From NCBI GenBank assembly GCA_036522155.1, contig DATDGI010000019.1, positions 1-7,179 on the forward strand: a stretch of 7,179 nt of DNA. Reading direction: 5' to 3'. Of the stretch, positions 1 through 5,605 are shown piece by piece (the stretch's first letter is position 1; each line of letters starts with the position of its first letter). This DNA comes from UBA9676 sp036522155 (GTDB lineage Bacteria > Actinomycetota > Actinomycetes > Streptosporangiales > Streptosporangiaceae). The notes under the pieces are model-generated. The model saw only the letters and a program-made list of their open reading frames with translations. It ran no database searches and was not told the DNA's origin. The translations under genes and the position numbers were made by a program.

Positions 1-2
1 AG

Positions 3-554
3 CGGATCCTGGCGGCGGTGGCCACCATCCGCCAGCAGCCGCCGGCCATCGCCGACGCGGCGGCGGGCCTGGGCCGCCGGGCATCCCGGCTGGTCGCACC
101 CAGGATGGCGGTGGCCATCGCGGGCGGCTGCATACTGGTGGCCCTGGTCCTGGGCGGGATGTTCATCAGCACCCAGCACAAGCTCAGCCAGGAGCAGCTG
201 CGCAGCCGTGAGGTCGCGGCCGTGCTGAACGCCCCGGACGCCAGGATCATCACGGTCAAGGCGTTCGCCACCGGCAGCGCCACCGTGGTGATGTCGCACC
301 GGGACCGGGCGCTGGTGGTCACCGCGGCCATGCTGCCCGCGCTGCCCGCCGGGCAGCACTACCAGGTGTGGCTGATGGGCGCGCACCGTCCCCGGTCGGG
401 CGGGATGCTGCCCGACCCGCACCGCGGCATCACCGCGCCGGCGGTGGTGACCGGGGTGCTGCCGGGGGACATGGTCGGGCTCACCGTCGAGCCGGGCAAC
501 GGCACGTCCTCGCCCACGTCCACGCCGGTGCTGATGCTGGTCCTGCCGTCCTGA
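3..554 (+). CDS. Anti-sigma factor, RskA-type C-terminal part (5' end outside window)
   Basis: Probable anti-sigma factor that holds an ECF sigma factor at the membrane. The frame is open to the window edge (residues RILAA before the GTG at 18), so the N-terminal sigma-binding domain probably lies upstream. The visible part starts with a linker ending in basic residues (GRRASRLVAPR). One transmembrane helix follows (MAVAIAGGCILVALVLGG, about 105-165), then an extracytoplasmic domain. That domain has the RskA-type pattern: a short segment ending in 'VLNAPDARI', then 'ATVVMSHRDRALVVTAAMLPALPAGQHYQVWLM', and near the end 'GLTVEPGNGTSSPTSTPVLML'. In this family (for example mycobacterial RskA) the extracytoplasmic domain is the target of regulated proteolysis. 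The cognate sigma gene would be expected just upstream, outside the window. The family call rests on these motifs; which sigma factor it controls cannot be seen. Confidence 0.85.
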   Translation, partial: RILAAVATIRQQPPAIADAAAGLGRRASRLVAPRMAVAIAGGCILVALVLGGMFISTQHKLSQEQLRSREVAAVLNAPDARIITVKAFATGSATVVMSHRDRALVVTAAMLPALPAGQHYQVWLMGAHRPRSGGMLPDPHRGITAPAVVTGVLPGDMVGLTVEPGNGTSSPTSTPVLMLVLPS

Positions 555-600
555 CCGGTGGCGCCTGCCGCGCAGACCGGCTCGCGGTCCGGAAACCCTC

Positions 601-606
601 TAGGGT
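601..606 (+). promoter_or_regulatory. Candidate -10 box (TAGGGT) for a leaderless zinc-ribbon transcript
   Basis: TAGGGT fits the actinobacterial TANNNT -10 pattern and ends 8 bases before the GTG at 615, so transcription could begin at or next to the start codon. It lies within an inverted repeat ACCCT-ct-AGGGT (595-606). No good -35 is visible. The same purines (GGTGAGG, 604-610) could instead act as a ribosome binding site for a transcript arriving from upstream. The two readings cannot be separated by sequence. Confidence 0.35.
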
Positions 607-614
607 GAGGTGTT

Positions 615-1355
615 GTGAAAGCATCCCCGGAAGCGCAGCTGCGGCTGCTCGAACTCGCTGATCTTGACGCCGAGCTGAGCAGGCTGGACCACCGGCGGCG
701 CGGGCTGCCCGAGCTTGCGGAATACCAGCGGATCGAGGCCAGGGACGGCGAGCTGCGGGACGAGCTGACCACGCTGGAGGCGCAGGAGAGCGACCTCAAA
801 CGGGAGCAGGCGAAGGCGGAGGCCGACGTCGAGCAGGTCCGGTCCCGGGTGGTGCGGGACCAGGGCCGCCTCGACGCCGGGCAGGTCTCATCGCCGCGGG
901 AGCTGGAGAATCTCCAGTCGGAGATCGCCTCCCTCGGGCGCCGCCAGTCCGACCTGGAAGACGCCGTGCTCGACGTGATGGAACGGCGCGAACAGGCCGA
1001 GCGCCGCCGTGATGCCCTGACCGCCGAGCGCGGGGAACTCGCCCGGCAGCGGGAGGACGTGGGCGCGCGGCGGGACGCGGCCCTCGCCGAGATCGGCGAG
1101 CAGGCGGACAAGGCCGCGGGCCTGCGCGCGGGCGTGGCCGCTGAGGTGCCGGCCGATCTGCTTGAGCTGTACGACAAGCTGCGGGCCCAGCACGGAGTCG
1201 GCGCGGCCATGCTGCGGGGTGGCCGGTGCGAGGGCTGCCATCTGTCGCTCAACGCGGTCGACCTGGCCAGCTACCGGGCCGCCGACCCGGACGAGGTGCT
1301 GCGCTGCGAGGAGTGCCGCCGCATCCTGGTCCGCACCGCCGAGTCAGGGCTGTGA
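615..1355 (+). CDS. Coiled-coil protein with C-terminal C4-type zinc ribbon (DUF164/CT398 type)
   Basis: A 246-residue cytoplasmic protein. Residues about 10-175 form a long charged helical hairpin rich in E, R, L and A (for example 'LTTLEAQESDLKREQAKAEADVEQ'), typical of an antiparallel coiled coil. Residues 205-234 form a zinc ribbon with two Cys pairs (C205-EG-C208 and C231-EE-C234). The architecture and length match the C4-type zinc-ribbon family that includes mycobacterial Rv2229c. The biochemical role is not established; nucleic acid or protein binding is an inference. GTG at 615 is chosen because it sits 4 bases after GGTGAGG and because the family N-terminus (short helix, then 'LQxLD'-like residues) begins there. 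It is followed 4 bases later by the RNase H start, so the two genes are almost certainly co-transcribed and translationally linked. This gene order is conserved in actinobacteria. Confidence 0.9.
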   Translation: MKASPEAQLRLLELADLDAELSRLDHRRRGLPELAEYQRIEARDGELRDELTTLEAQESDLKREQAKAEADVEQVRSRVVRDQGRLDAGQVSSPRELENLQSEIASLGRRQSDLEDAVLDVMERREQAERRRDALTAERGELARQREDVGARRDAALAEIGEQADKAAGLRAGVAAEVPADLLELYDKLRAQHGVGAAMLRGGRCEGCHLSLNAVDLASYRAADPDEVLRCEECRRILVRTAESGL

Positions 1356-1359
1356 CGCG

Positions 1360-1827
1360 GTGACGCGGCACCTCGTCGTCGAAGCGGACGGCGGCTCCCG
1401 TGGCAACCCCGGCCCGGCTGGCTACGGCGCGGTCGTCCGGGACGCGGCGACCGGCGAAGTGCTGGCCGAGCTGGGGGACTTCCTCGGCCGGGCCACCAAC
1501 AACGTGGCCGAGTACTCGGGCCTGATCGCGGGGCTGCGCGCCGCGGCCACGATCGCCCGCGGCGCCGACGTGGATGTACGGATGGACTCCAAGCTGGTGG
1601 TTGAGCAGATGTCGGGCCGCTGGCAGATCAAGCACCCGGACATGCGGCCGCTCGCGGCCCAGGCCAGGCAGGCGGCCCAGGCGCTGGGCCGGGTCACCTA
1701 CACCTGGGTGCCACGCGCGCGCAACACGCATGCCGACCGGCTGGCCAACGAGGCCATGGACACGGGTAGTCCCCGGGGCCCTCAGGGCCGGGCCAGGCAA
1801 GGCGGGCCAGTGGGCGGCGCACGTTGA
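1360..1827 (+). CDS. Type I ribonuclease H (RNase HI family, single domain)
   Basis: Hydrolyses the RNA strand of RNA:DNA hybrids (R-loops, Okazaki primers) using two metal ions. All four catalytic acidic residues are present: D10 in 'VVEADGGSRGNPGPAGYG', E51 in 'TNNVAEYSGLIAGL', D76 in 'VRMDSKLVVEQM' and D126 in 'ARNTHADRLANEAMD'. GTG at 1360 starts the protein directly at the first beta strand; an earlier GTG at 1352 meets a stop after three codons. The protein is 155 residues. In many actinobacteria, including Mycobacterium (Rv2228c) and Streptomyces, this domain is fused to a C-terminal histidine-phosphatase (CobC-like) domain. Here it ends in about 20 basic, Gly-rich residues with no phosphatase. 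It lies 4 bases after the zinc-ribbon gene, and its stop overlaps the TTG start of a small ORF. Confidence 0.93.
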   Translation: MTRHLVVEADGGSRGNPGPAGYGAVVRDAATGEVLAELGDFLGRATNNVAEYSGLIAGLRAAATIARGADVDVRMDSKLVVEQMSGRWQIKHPDMRPLAAQARQAAQALGRVTYTWVPRARNTHADRLANEAMDTGSPRGPQGRARQGGPVGGAR

Positions 1828-1976
1828 GCGACTCCGAGCGGCACGCCCCGCACGGCTGCGATGAAGCACGCGAACTGCTTGAGGATCTCGCGGATGCGGC
1901 CGCGGCCCAGCAGGCGCTGGAAGAACCCGGTGAGTCCATCCCGTGGGAACAAATAAAGGCTGAAGCCGGGCTATAG
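1824..1976 (+). CDS. Small acidic ORF resembling the C-terminal tail of a Phd/RelB-type antitoxin
   Basis: A 50-codon frame beginning at TTG within TTGA, which overlaps the RNase H stop. The product starts LSDSERHAPHGCDEAREL, continues as an acidic, Ala-rich helix (LLEDLADAAAAQQALE) and ends EPGESIPWEQIKAEAGL before TAG. The ending 'E-P-G-x-x-I-P-W-E-Q-[IV]-K-A-E-x-G-L' is the kind of tail I associate with actinobacterial Phd/YefM/RelB-like antitoxins, where it follows the DNA-binding domain and binds the toxin. No DNA-binding half is present, and no toxin gene follows; the RNase P RNA comes next. TTG is the only start codon after an in-frame stop at 1767, and no good ribosome binding site is visible, so translation would depend on coupling. 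It could be a real micro-protein, an orphan neutraliser, or a remnant. The family comparison is from memory and not tested. Confidence 0.5.
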   Translation: MSDSERHAPHGCDEARELLEDLADAAAAQQALEEPGESIPWEQIKAEAGL

Positions 1977-2034
1977 GGCCGGCCCGTGCGGCCTGCGGGG
2001 TTTGGTTACAGCCGGGAATAGGCCGGTGACCGCC

Positions 2035-2040
2035 TATGCT
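2035..2040 (+). promoter_or_regulatory. Candidate -10 box (TATGCT) of the RNase P RNA promoter
   Basis: TATGCT fits the housekeeping TANNNT -10 pattern. It ends 7 bases before position 2048, the first base of the P1 helix, which is where a housekeeping promoter would initiate. The stretch 16-18 bases upstream (around 2012-2018) has no recognisable TTGACA-like element, so the promoter may lack a strong -35. Confidence 0.5.
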
Positions 2041-2047
2041 GGTGGTC

Positions 2048-2463
2048 GCGGCGGGCGAGCCGGCCGGGCGGCCGCGCCGGGGAAACCCGGTGAGGAAGGT
2101 CCGGGCTCCACAGGGCAGGGTGGTCGGTAACACCGACCCGGGGCGACCCGCGGGAAAGTGCAACAGAAAGCAGACCGCCCCCGTCCGGCCTTCGGGCCAG
2201 CCAGGGGCAAGGGTGAAACGGTGGTGTAAGAGACCACCAGCGCCTGGGGTGACCCAGGCGGCTAGGTAAACCCCACCCGGAGCAAGGTCAGAAGGGCCGT
2301 GCGGTTTCGGCCGCAGGACCTGCGCGAGCGTTCGAGGGTGGCCCGCCCGATGCTCGCGGGTAGACCGCATGAGGCTGTCGGCAACGGCAGTCCCAGATGG
2401 ATGGCCGCCGGCCCGCGCAAGCGGGTGCACAGAACCCGGCCTACAGGCCGACTCGCCCGCCGC
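2048..2463 (+). ncRNA. rnpB: RNase P RNA (type A, actinobacterial)
   Basis: Catalytic RNA that removes 5' leaders from precursor tRNAs together with RnpA protein. The ends are set by a perfect 12-bp P1 helix pairing GCGGCGGGCGAG (2048-2059) with CTCGCCCGCCGC (2452-2463), giving about 416 nt, close to Streptomyces rnpB. Universally conserved elements appear in order: the first P4 strand in GAGGAAGGTCCGGGCTCC (2092-2109); GGGAAAGTGCAACAGAAAGC (from 2152), close to the conserved GUGCCACAGAAAACAGACCGCC; GGGTGAAACGGTGGTGTAAG (from 2211); the L15 tRNA-CCA-binding loop GGTAAACCCC (2265-2274); GGAGCAAGGTCA (2279-2290); AGATGGATGGCCG (from 2395); and the second P4 strand ACAGAACCCGGCCTACAG (2429-2446). 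A hairpin CCGGG-GAAA-CCCGG (2077-2090) carries a GNRA tetraloop. The gene lies just downstream of the RNase HI gene, as in other actinobacteria. Confidence 0.97.
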
Positions 2464-2503
2464 CCTGCCATGTGGACACACGTAGGAAGTCGACAAGAGT
2501 TTC

Positions 2504-2541
2504 GGACACCCGGGCCGGCGCTGCGCCGGTGCCCCGTGTCC
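2504..2541 (+). terminator. Strong GC hairpin after rnpB, probable terminator or processing barrier
   Basis: GGACAC (2504-2509) pairs with GTGTCC (2536-2541), and CCGGCG (2515-2520) with CGCCGG (2524-2529) around a CTG loop. Additional G-C pairs form between the two stems. It begins about 40 bases after the 3' side of P1. There is no T-run on either side, so it would be a U-less hairpin of the kind common in actinobacteria. It lies in the gap between rnpB and the converging gene and may serve both strands. Confidence 0.5.
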
Positions 2542-2562
2542 GCTGGACCCCCGGTTCCGGAC

Positions 2563-2583
2563 GGCACGTTAGTTACGCGTGCC
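2563..2583. terminator. Second hairpin in the convergent gap
   Basis: GGCACG (2563-2568) pairs with CGTGCC (2578-2583) around a 9-base loop. Its position, 22 bases beyond the larger hairpin and about 100 bases beyond the stop of the leftward secreted-protein gene, suggests it helps stop transcription from either side. No T-tract is present and the stem is short, so support is modest. Confidence 0.3.
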
Positions 2584-2686
2584 TCCCGCGTGTGGCCAAT
2601 CCTTTCGGATGAGCGCCGGGTGGCGACTCGAAGACGGTTGCACGTTGCCGGACAGGCGATAGGCGTATCTCCGGGGCGCTTGGAAG

Positions 2687-3190
2687 TTAGGAGTCGAGCG
2701 GGAAGGAGACACCCGCGAGGGACGTGAACGACTGCGAGTCGGCGGGGGTAGAGCTGTGAACGGACATGGTGCCGTCAGGGGCGATCACCAGTTCTGCAGC
2801 TCCGAAGTTCTGAACGTGGATCGACATGTACAGCCAATGGTCCGGGTGCGCGCTGGCGGGCAGAACGGCAAATATGGCGCTGCCGGGGGTCGGCTGGTGG
2901 AGTGATCCGGAGAGGTAAACGACGCCCTCGCTGAGGGCCCAGCGCGGGTCGCCGGTAAGGTTACCGGCTTGGGCAGACTGCCAGCCGTTGATCAGGGGCA
3001 GGTTGTGCCAGGTGACCTCGCTGGAGGCCAGCGCGCCGCTGCTGTGCGCCTGGATGGTGGTGCCGGGCGCGGTCTGCTGACCGTGCAATGCGGTGGCCGC
3101 GTAGGCGCCGCCGCCAAGGGAGAGCACCAGCGCGGCGACGGAGATCACGATCGCCGGTGACTGGACCGCGAATGAGCGCAAAGGCCTCAT
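2687..3190 (-). CDS. Small secreted protein, unknown function
   Basis: A 167-residue protein with a clear signal peptide: a basic start (MRPLRS), a hydrophobic core (IVISVAALVLSLGGGAYA) and a likely cleavage after AYA at residue 31. The phrase 'SPAIVISVAALVLSLGGGAYA' resembles leaders of many short actinobacterial exported proteins. The mature part has no Cys and is beta-rich: 'NLPLINGWQSAQ', 'GVVYLSGSL', 'IFAVLPASAHPDHWLYMSI', 'ELVIAPDGTMSVHS', 'SLAGVSFPL'. The pattern of 'G-V-V-Y-L-S-G' followed by 'F-A-V-L-P' and a closing 'L-x-G-V-S-F' looks like a small jelly-roll or tail-fibre-tip-like fold, but that is only an impression. ATG at 3190 is preceded by GGGA about 9 bases upstream. It is the last gene of the leftward cluster and converges on rnpB. 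Confidence 0.75.
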   Translation of the reverse strand: MRPLRSFAVQSPAIVISVAALVLSLGGGAYAATALHGQQTAPGTTIQAHSSGALASSEVTWHNLPLINGWQSAQAGNLTGDPRWALSEGVVYLSGSLHQPTPGSAIFAVLPASAHPDHWLYMSIHVQNFGAAELVIAPDGTMSVHSSTPADSQSFTSLAGVSFPLDS

Positions 3191-3560
3191 GGTCTATCCC
3201 AATCTTGTGTGGGTCCGCGCCGCGCGCCGCGGCGCCATTGGTGCGAGTGACATTATGGGCCGCTTGCCGCCGGCGAATCCGTGCAAACCACACATTGAAG
3301 CGCCCAAACCGTAGGCCAGTGAGATTGGCGTCTTCGATCAGCCACGCCAGAAGCAGGTAGAGCATCAGAGGGGGTGTGTCGTCGTCCAGGTCGTCCTCAC
3401 GGGAGAGCACGCGGAGAGTGGCGTAGGCTACGTCCGTCAGAGTAACGATGGTGGCCAGTGCGATGACTGGCGCGGCTGTACCAACGACGATCCAGAAGGA
3501 CTCGTGGAAGGACACGCAGGCGGTCTGGCAGCGAGGGAGGCCAGAAGTCCGCCGCGCCAT
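2961..3560 (-). CDS. Small membrane protein, unknown; 3' part doubtful
   Basis: The start is well supported. ATG at 3560 shares its A with the stop of the DinB-type gene (TAATG), and GGAG lies about 8 bases upstream. Residues 22-48 form a transmembrane helix (FWIVVGTAAPVIALATIV onwards). An acidic stretch follows (REDDLDDDTPP) and then a second hydrophobic segment (LMLYLLLAWLIEDANL, 65-80) before a basic tail (FARIRRRQ). From about residue 112 the composition changes to Arg/His/Gly-rich shadow sequence. From residue 124 (position 3190) the frame runs through the signal-peptide gene to a stop at 2961, an overlap of 230 bases. A one-base shift near 3260 would give a stop at TAG (about 3197) just before the next ATG. 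So the real protein may be about 110-120 residues with a frameshift or lost stop. No family recognised. Confidence 0.5.
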   Translation of the reverse strand: MARRTSGLPRCQTACVSFHESFWIVVGTAAPVIALATIVTLTDVAYATLRVLSREDDLDDDTPPLMLYLLLAWLIEDANLTGLRFGRFNVWFARIRRRQAAHNVTRTNGAAARGADPHKIGIDHEAFALIRGPVTGDRDLRRRAGALPWRRRLRGHRIARSADRARHHHPGAQQRRAGLQRGHLAQPAPDQRLAVCPSR

Positions 3561-4084
3561 TAATCTCCGGTGACTCCGTCGATGCGCTCGCGGAGCAGGT
3601 CGGCGTGGCCGTTGTGCCGCGCGTACTCCTCGATCATGTGGGTGAGGACAAAGCGGAGCGAGTACGTCTCGCCGTCATAGTGCCCGGTGACGTCGAGGGA
3701 CTCAGCGGCGTCTACGAAGTCACGGGAACGCGCACACTCGGCACGCCACACCTCGAACGCCTCCTCTGGGTCTGCGTCCGTCACGTCGAATTCAGCACTG
3801 CCGCCGCTGAAATCAGCATCCTCACCTGGTCCCCGTGGCCAGTGATGGGGAACGCGCTGGCCGCTCATCACGAGCCGGAACCAGCTCTGCTCGACTTCGG
3901 CCAGGTGCCGGACCAGCCCAAGCAGGGACAGAGCCGAGGGCGGCACGGCCCGCTCCCGTAGCTGTGGGGCGGTGAGGCCCGCGCATTTCATGGCCAAGGT
4001 CTCGCGCTGGTACTCCAGGAAGCCCGTCAGCGTGGCGCGCTCGTCAGCCAATTGCGGAGGCTCGCTTCTGTTGTCAGCGTCCAC
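3560..4084 (-). CDS. DinB/DUF664 family protein (putative metal-binding four-helix bundle)
   Basis: A DinB-like four-helix-bundle protein, a superfamily that includes thiol-dependent transferases (mycothiol, bacillithiol) and many uncharacterised members. Evidence is the helix 'ERATLTGFLEYQRETLAMKCAGL', then 'SLLGLVRHLAEVEQSWFRLVM' with the first candidate metal His, and near the C-terminus 'VLTHMIEEYARHNGHADLLRERIDG' with the usual His residues. Length (174 residues) is normal. The start is uncertain. GTG at 4084 gives MDADNRSEPPQLADE, which resembles family N-termini; TTG at 4105 is the only in-frame alternative before a stop. Neither has a good ribosome binding site. It is the first gene of the leftward cluster and is coupled to the membrane-protein gene by TAATG. 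It diverges from the VOC gene. The substrate cannot be told from sequence. Confidence 0.88.
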   Translation of the reverse strand: MDADNRSEPPQLADERATLTGFLEYQRETLAMKCAGLTAPQLRERAVPPSALSLLGLVRHLAEVEQSWFRLVMSGQRVPHHWPRGPGEDADFSGGSAEFDVTDADPEEAFEVWRAECARSRDFVDAAESLDVTGHYDGETYSLRFVLTHMIEEYARHNGHADLLRERIDGVTGD

Positions 4085-4105
4085 CGGGACATCATGGCAG
4101 GCCAA

Positions 4106-4119
4106 GGCTCATGTGAGCC
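4106..4119. promoter_or_regulatory. 14-bp inverted repeat in the DinB/VOC divergent gap (candidate operator)
   Basis: GGCTCA-TG-TGAGCC is a perfect inverted repeat with a 2-base centre. It lies 21 bases upstream of the GTG start of the DinB-type gene and about 90 bases upstream of the VOC gene. Such spacing would suit a regulator bound over the leftward promoter, but no regulator gene is adjacent and no clear -10/-35 pair was found, so function is a guess. Confidence 0.3.
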
Positions 4120-4207
4120 AAGGGCACATTGCCTGGTCACACTTCGCCGGCGGCGCCCGTCATATCGGGTGAACGCTCGGATCCACCCATGCAACGAGGA
4201 GCTGACC

Positions 4208-4597
4208 ATGCCTGTCCAGGTGACCACGATCATGATCGGCGTCGAGGACCTCGACCGCGCCAAGAAGTTCTACGGCGAGGGCCTCGGCTGCGAGATAGAC
4301 AAGGACTTCCCCGGCTTCGTGCTGCTCAACCTAGGTGCCGGCTCGTCCTCGCTGGCCCTCTACCAGCGGGAAGCCGCAGCCAAGGACGCGGGCGTCCCGG
4401 CCGAGGGCTCAGGGTTCCGCGGAGTGTCGTTCCACTGCATCGTCACGTCGCAGGAGGAAGTGGACGAGGTCATCGGCGCAGCTGAGGCGGCCGGCGGCAA
4501 GGTCGTGAAGCAGCCGGAGGGAGCGAAGTGGGGCGGCTACTCCGGATACTTCAGCGACCCTGACGGCCACCTCTGGAAGGTCGCCTGCCAGTCCTAA
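4208..4597 (+). CDS. VOC family (glyoxalase/bleomycin-resistance fold) protein
   Basis: A 129-residue single-chain vicinal-oxygen-chelate fold protein built of two beta-alpha-beta-beta-beta modules. Motifs are 'VTTIMIGVEDLDRAKKFYGEGLGCE' (first module, residues 5-29), 'FVLLNLGAGSSSLALYQR' (37-54), 'FRGVSFHCIVTSQEEVDEVI' (second module, 70-89) and the closing 'GGYSGYFSDPDGHLWKVA' (109-126). The last metal ligand, normally Glu in 'DPDGxxWE', is Lys here (K124), and no His sits at the first-strand position. A classical metal-dependent glyoxalase activity is therefore unlikely. Subgroups with this ending are common in actinobacteria and uncharacterised. ATG at 4208 has an excellent ribosome binding site (GAGGAG at 4196-4201). 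An in-frame extension upstream to 4052 is antisense to the DinB gene and rejected. It converges on the cyclodeaminase gene with a 21-base gap. Confidence 0.9.
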   Translation: MPVQVTTIMIGVEDLDRAKKFYGEGLGCEIDKDFPGFVLLNLGAGSSSLALYQREAAAKDAGVPAEGSGFRGVSFHCIVTSQEEVDEVIGAAEAAGGKVVKQPEGAKWGGYSGYFSDPDGHLWKVACQS

Positions 4598-4618
4598 CGG
4601 GCATGCGGATCAGGCTGG

Positions 4619-5605
4619 CTAGAGGGTGATCTGCAGGCCCATGCCCTGCTGGCGTGCCGCGGCGATGACCAGGGCGACGGCGGCGGCATCCTGGACCGCC
4701 ACCCCGACCGACTTGTAGAGCGTGATCTGCTCGCGGGTGGTGCGTCCCGGCCTGGTGCCGGCGATCAGCTCGCCCAGTTCGGCGTGGATATGGCCGGCGG
4801 TGATGACGCCCTCGCGGATCGGGATGAGCAGATCGTTGCTCCCGGCGGGAAACGGGGCCAGTGCCGCCTGCCGGGACTCCACGCAGACCAGCGCGTCGGC
4901 GACGGTCGCGTCGTCGATCTCCCGGCCGGCCGGGTTGTAGCCGACGGAGGTGAGATGGACTCCGGTGGTCAGCCAGGAGCGCCGGATGACCGGTTCGGAT
5001 GCGTGCGTGGTCGCGCAGGCGATGTCGGCTCCGTCGAGCGCATCGCGGTATGTGGGCACCGCCGTGGCCTGTACCGGCAGGGCGCGGGTCAACTCGGCCG
5101 CGAGCCCGGCCGCCTTCGCTGGATCGCGCCCGGCAACACGGATCTCGCGGATCGGGCGGACCCGGCACAATGCGCGGGCGTGCGATCGGGCTTGCACGCC
5201 TGTGCCGAGGATGGCCAGGACCGAGGCATCTTCCCGGGCGAGCAGACGCGCGGACAGCGCCGAGCAGGCGCCGGTGCGGGCCGTGGTGATCGCCGTGCCG
5301 TCGAGCAGCGCCACCGGCGCGCCGGTGTTCGGGTCGAAGGCGGCGATCACCGCCTGATGGGTGGGCACTGCGGTGCCCTCGTTATGCGGGAACACCGAGA
5401 CCAGCTTGCTCATCAGCACCCCGGCCGACGGCACAAAGCCCGGCATCGCAGCCAGGAACCCGTCACGCTCGGGCACCACGGCGGCGACTCGATCCGGGAC
5501 CGACGCCCGCCCGGCGCTCAGGTCGGCCATGGCCGGCGCCAGCGCATCGATCAGCACGTCCACATCGAGCAGTGCTTCAACGTGTGAGCGGGTCAGGACG
5601 AGCAT
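4619..5605 (-). CDS. Ornithine cyclodeaminase / mu-crystallin family NAD(P)-dependent enzyme
   Basis: Family members convert ornithine to proline and ammonia, or act as amino-acid dehydrogenases, ketimine reductases or siderophore-precursor enzymes. This 328-residue protein is of full family length. Visible features are the substrate-side residues near 'ERDGFLAAMPG' and K67 in 'GVLMSKLVSVFPHN', the 'DGTAITTARTGACSALSARLLA' segment with R110, the Rossmann nucleotide loop 'LGTGVQARSHARAL' (133-146), the 'AGRDPAKAAGLA' segment after beta-2, D231 in 'GREIDDATV' (in the region of the OCD catalytic Asp), and 'LYKSVGVAVQDAAAV' near the end. ATG at 5605 has only a weak AAGG upstream. It is divergent from an arginase-family gene, so ornithine made there could be its substrate, which favours ornithine cyclodeaminase. 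Alanine dehydrogenase-like or ketimine reductase activity remains possible. Confidence 0.9.
   Translation of the reverse strand: MLVLTRSHVEALLDVDVLIDALAPAMADLSAGRASVPDRVAAVVPERDGFLAAMPGFVPSAGVLMSKLVSVFPHNEGTAVPTHQAVIAAFDPNTGAPVALLDGTAITTARTGACSALSARLLAREDASVLAILGTGVQARSHARALCRVRPIREIRVAGRDPAKAAGLAAELTRALPVQATAVPTYRDALDGADIACATTHASEPVIRRSWLTTGVHLTSVGYNPAGREIDDATVADALVCVESRQAALAPFPAGSNDLLIPIREGVITAGHIHAELGELIAGTRPGRTTREQITLYKSVGVAVQDAAAVALVIAAARQQGMGLQITL

Noticed and set aside
359..1252. A 297-codon leftward open frame
   Set aside because: Ser/Arg-rich antisense of the anti-sigma and zinc-ribbon genes; no domain, and both sense genes are clear.
1249..2496. A 415-codon leftward open frame
   Set aside because: It is antisense to RNase H and crosses the whole RNase P RNA gene; its product is Arg/Pro/Gly/His-rich with no recognisable domain. 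Open antisense frames are expected at this GC content.
2299..2727. A 142-codon rightward open frame
   Set aside because: It begins inside rnpB and runs over the hairpins and the end of the secreted-protein gene; composition is shadow-like and conserved RNA structure explains the sequence.
4052..4207. N-terminal extension of the VOC protein to 4052
   Set aside because: It would overlap the DinB gene start and lacks VOC-like sequence; ATG at 4208 has a strong ribosome binding site and matches family length.
4784..5587. A 267-codon rightward open frame
   Set aside because: Fully antisense to the well-supported ornithine cyclodeaminase-family gene, with a Gly/Arg/Asp-rich product lacking motifs.
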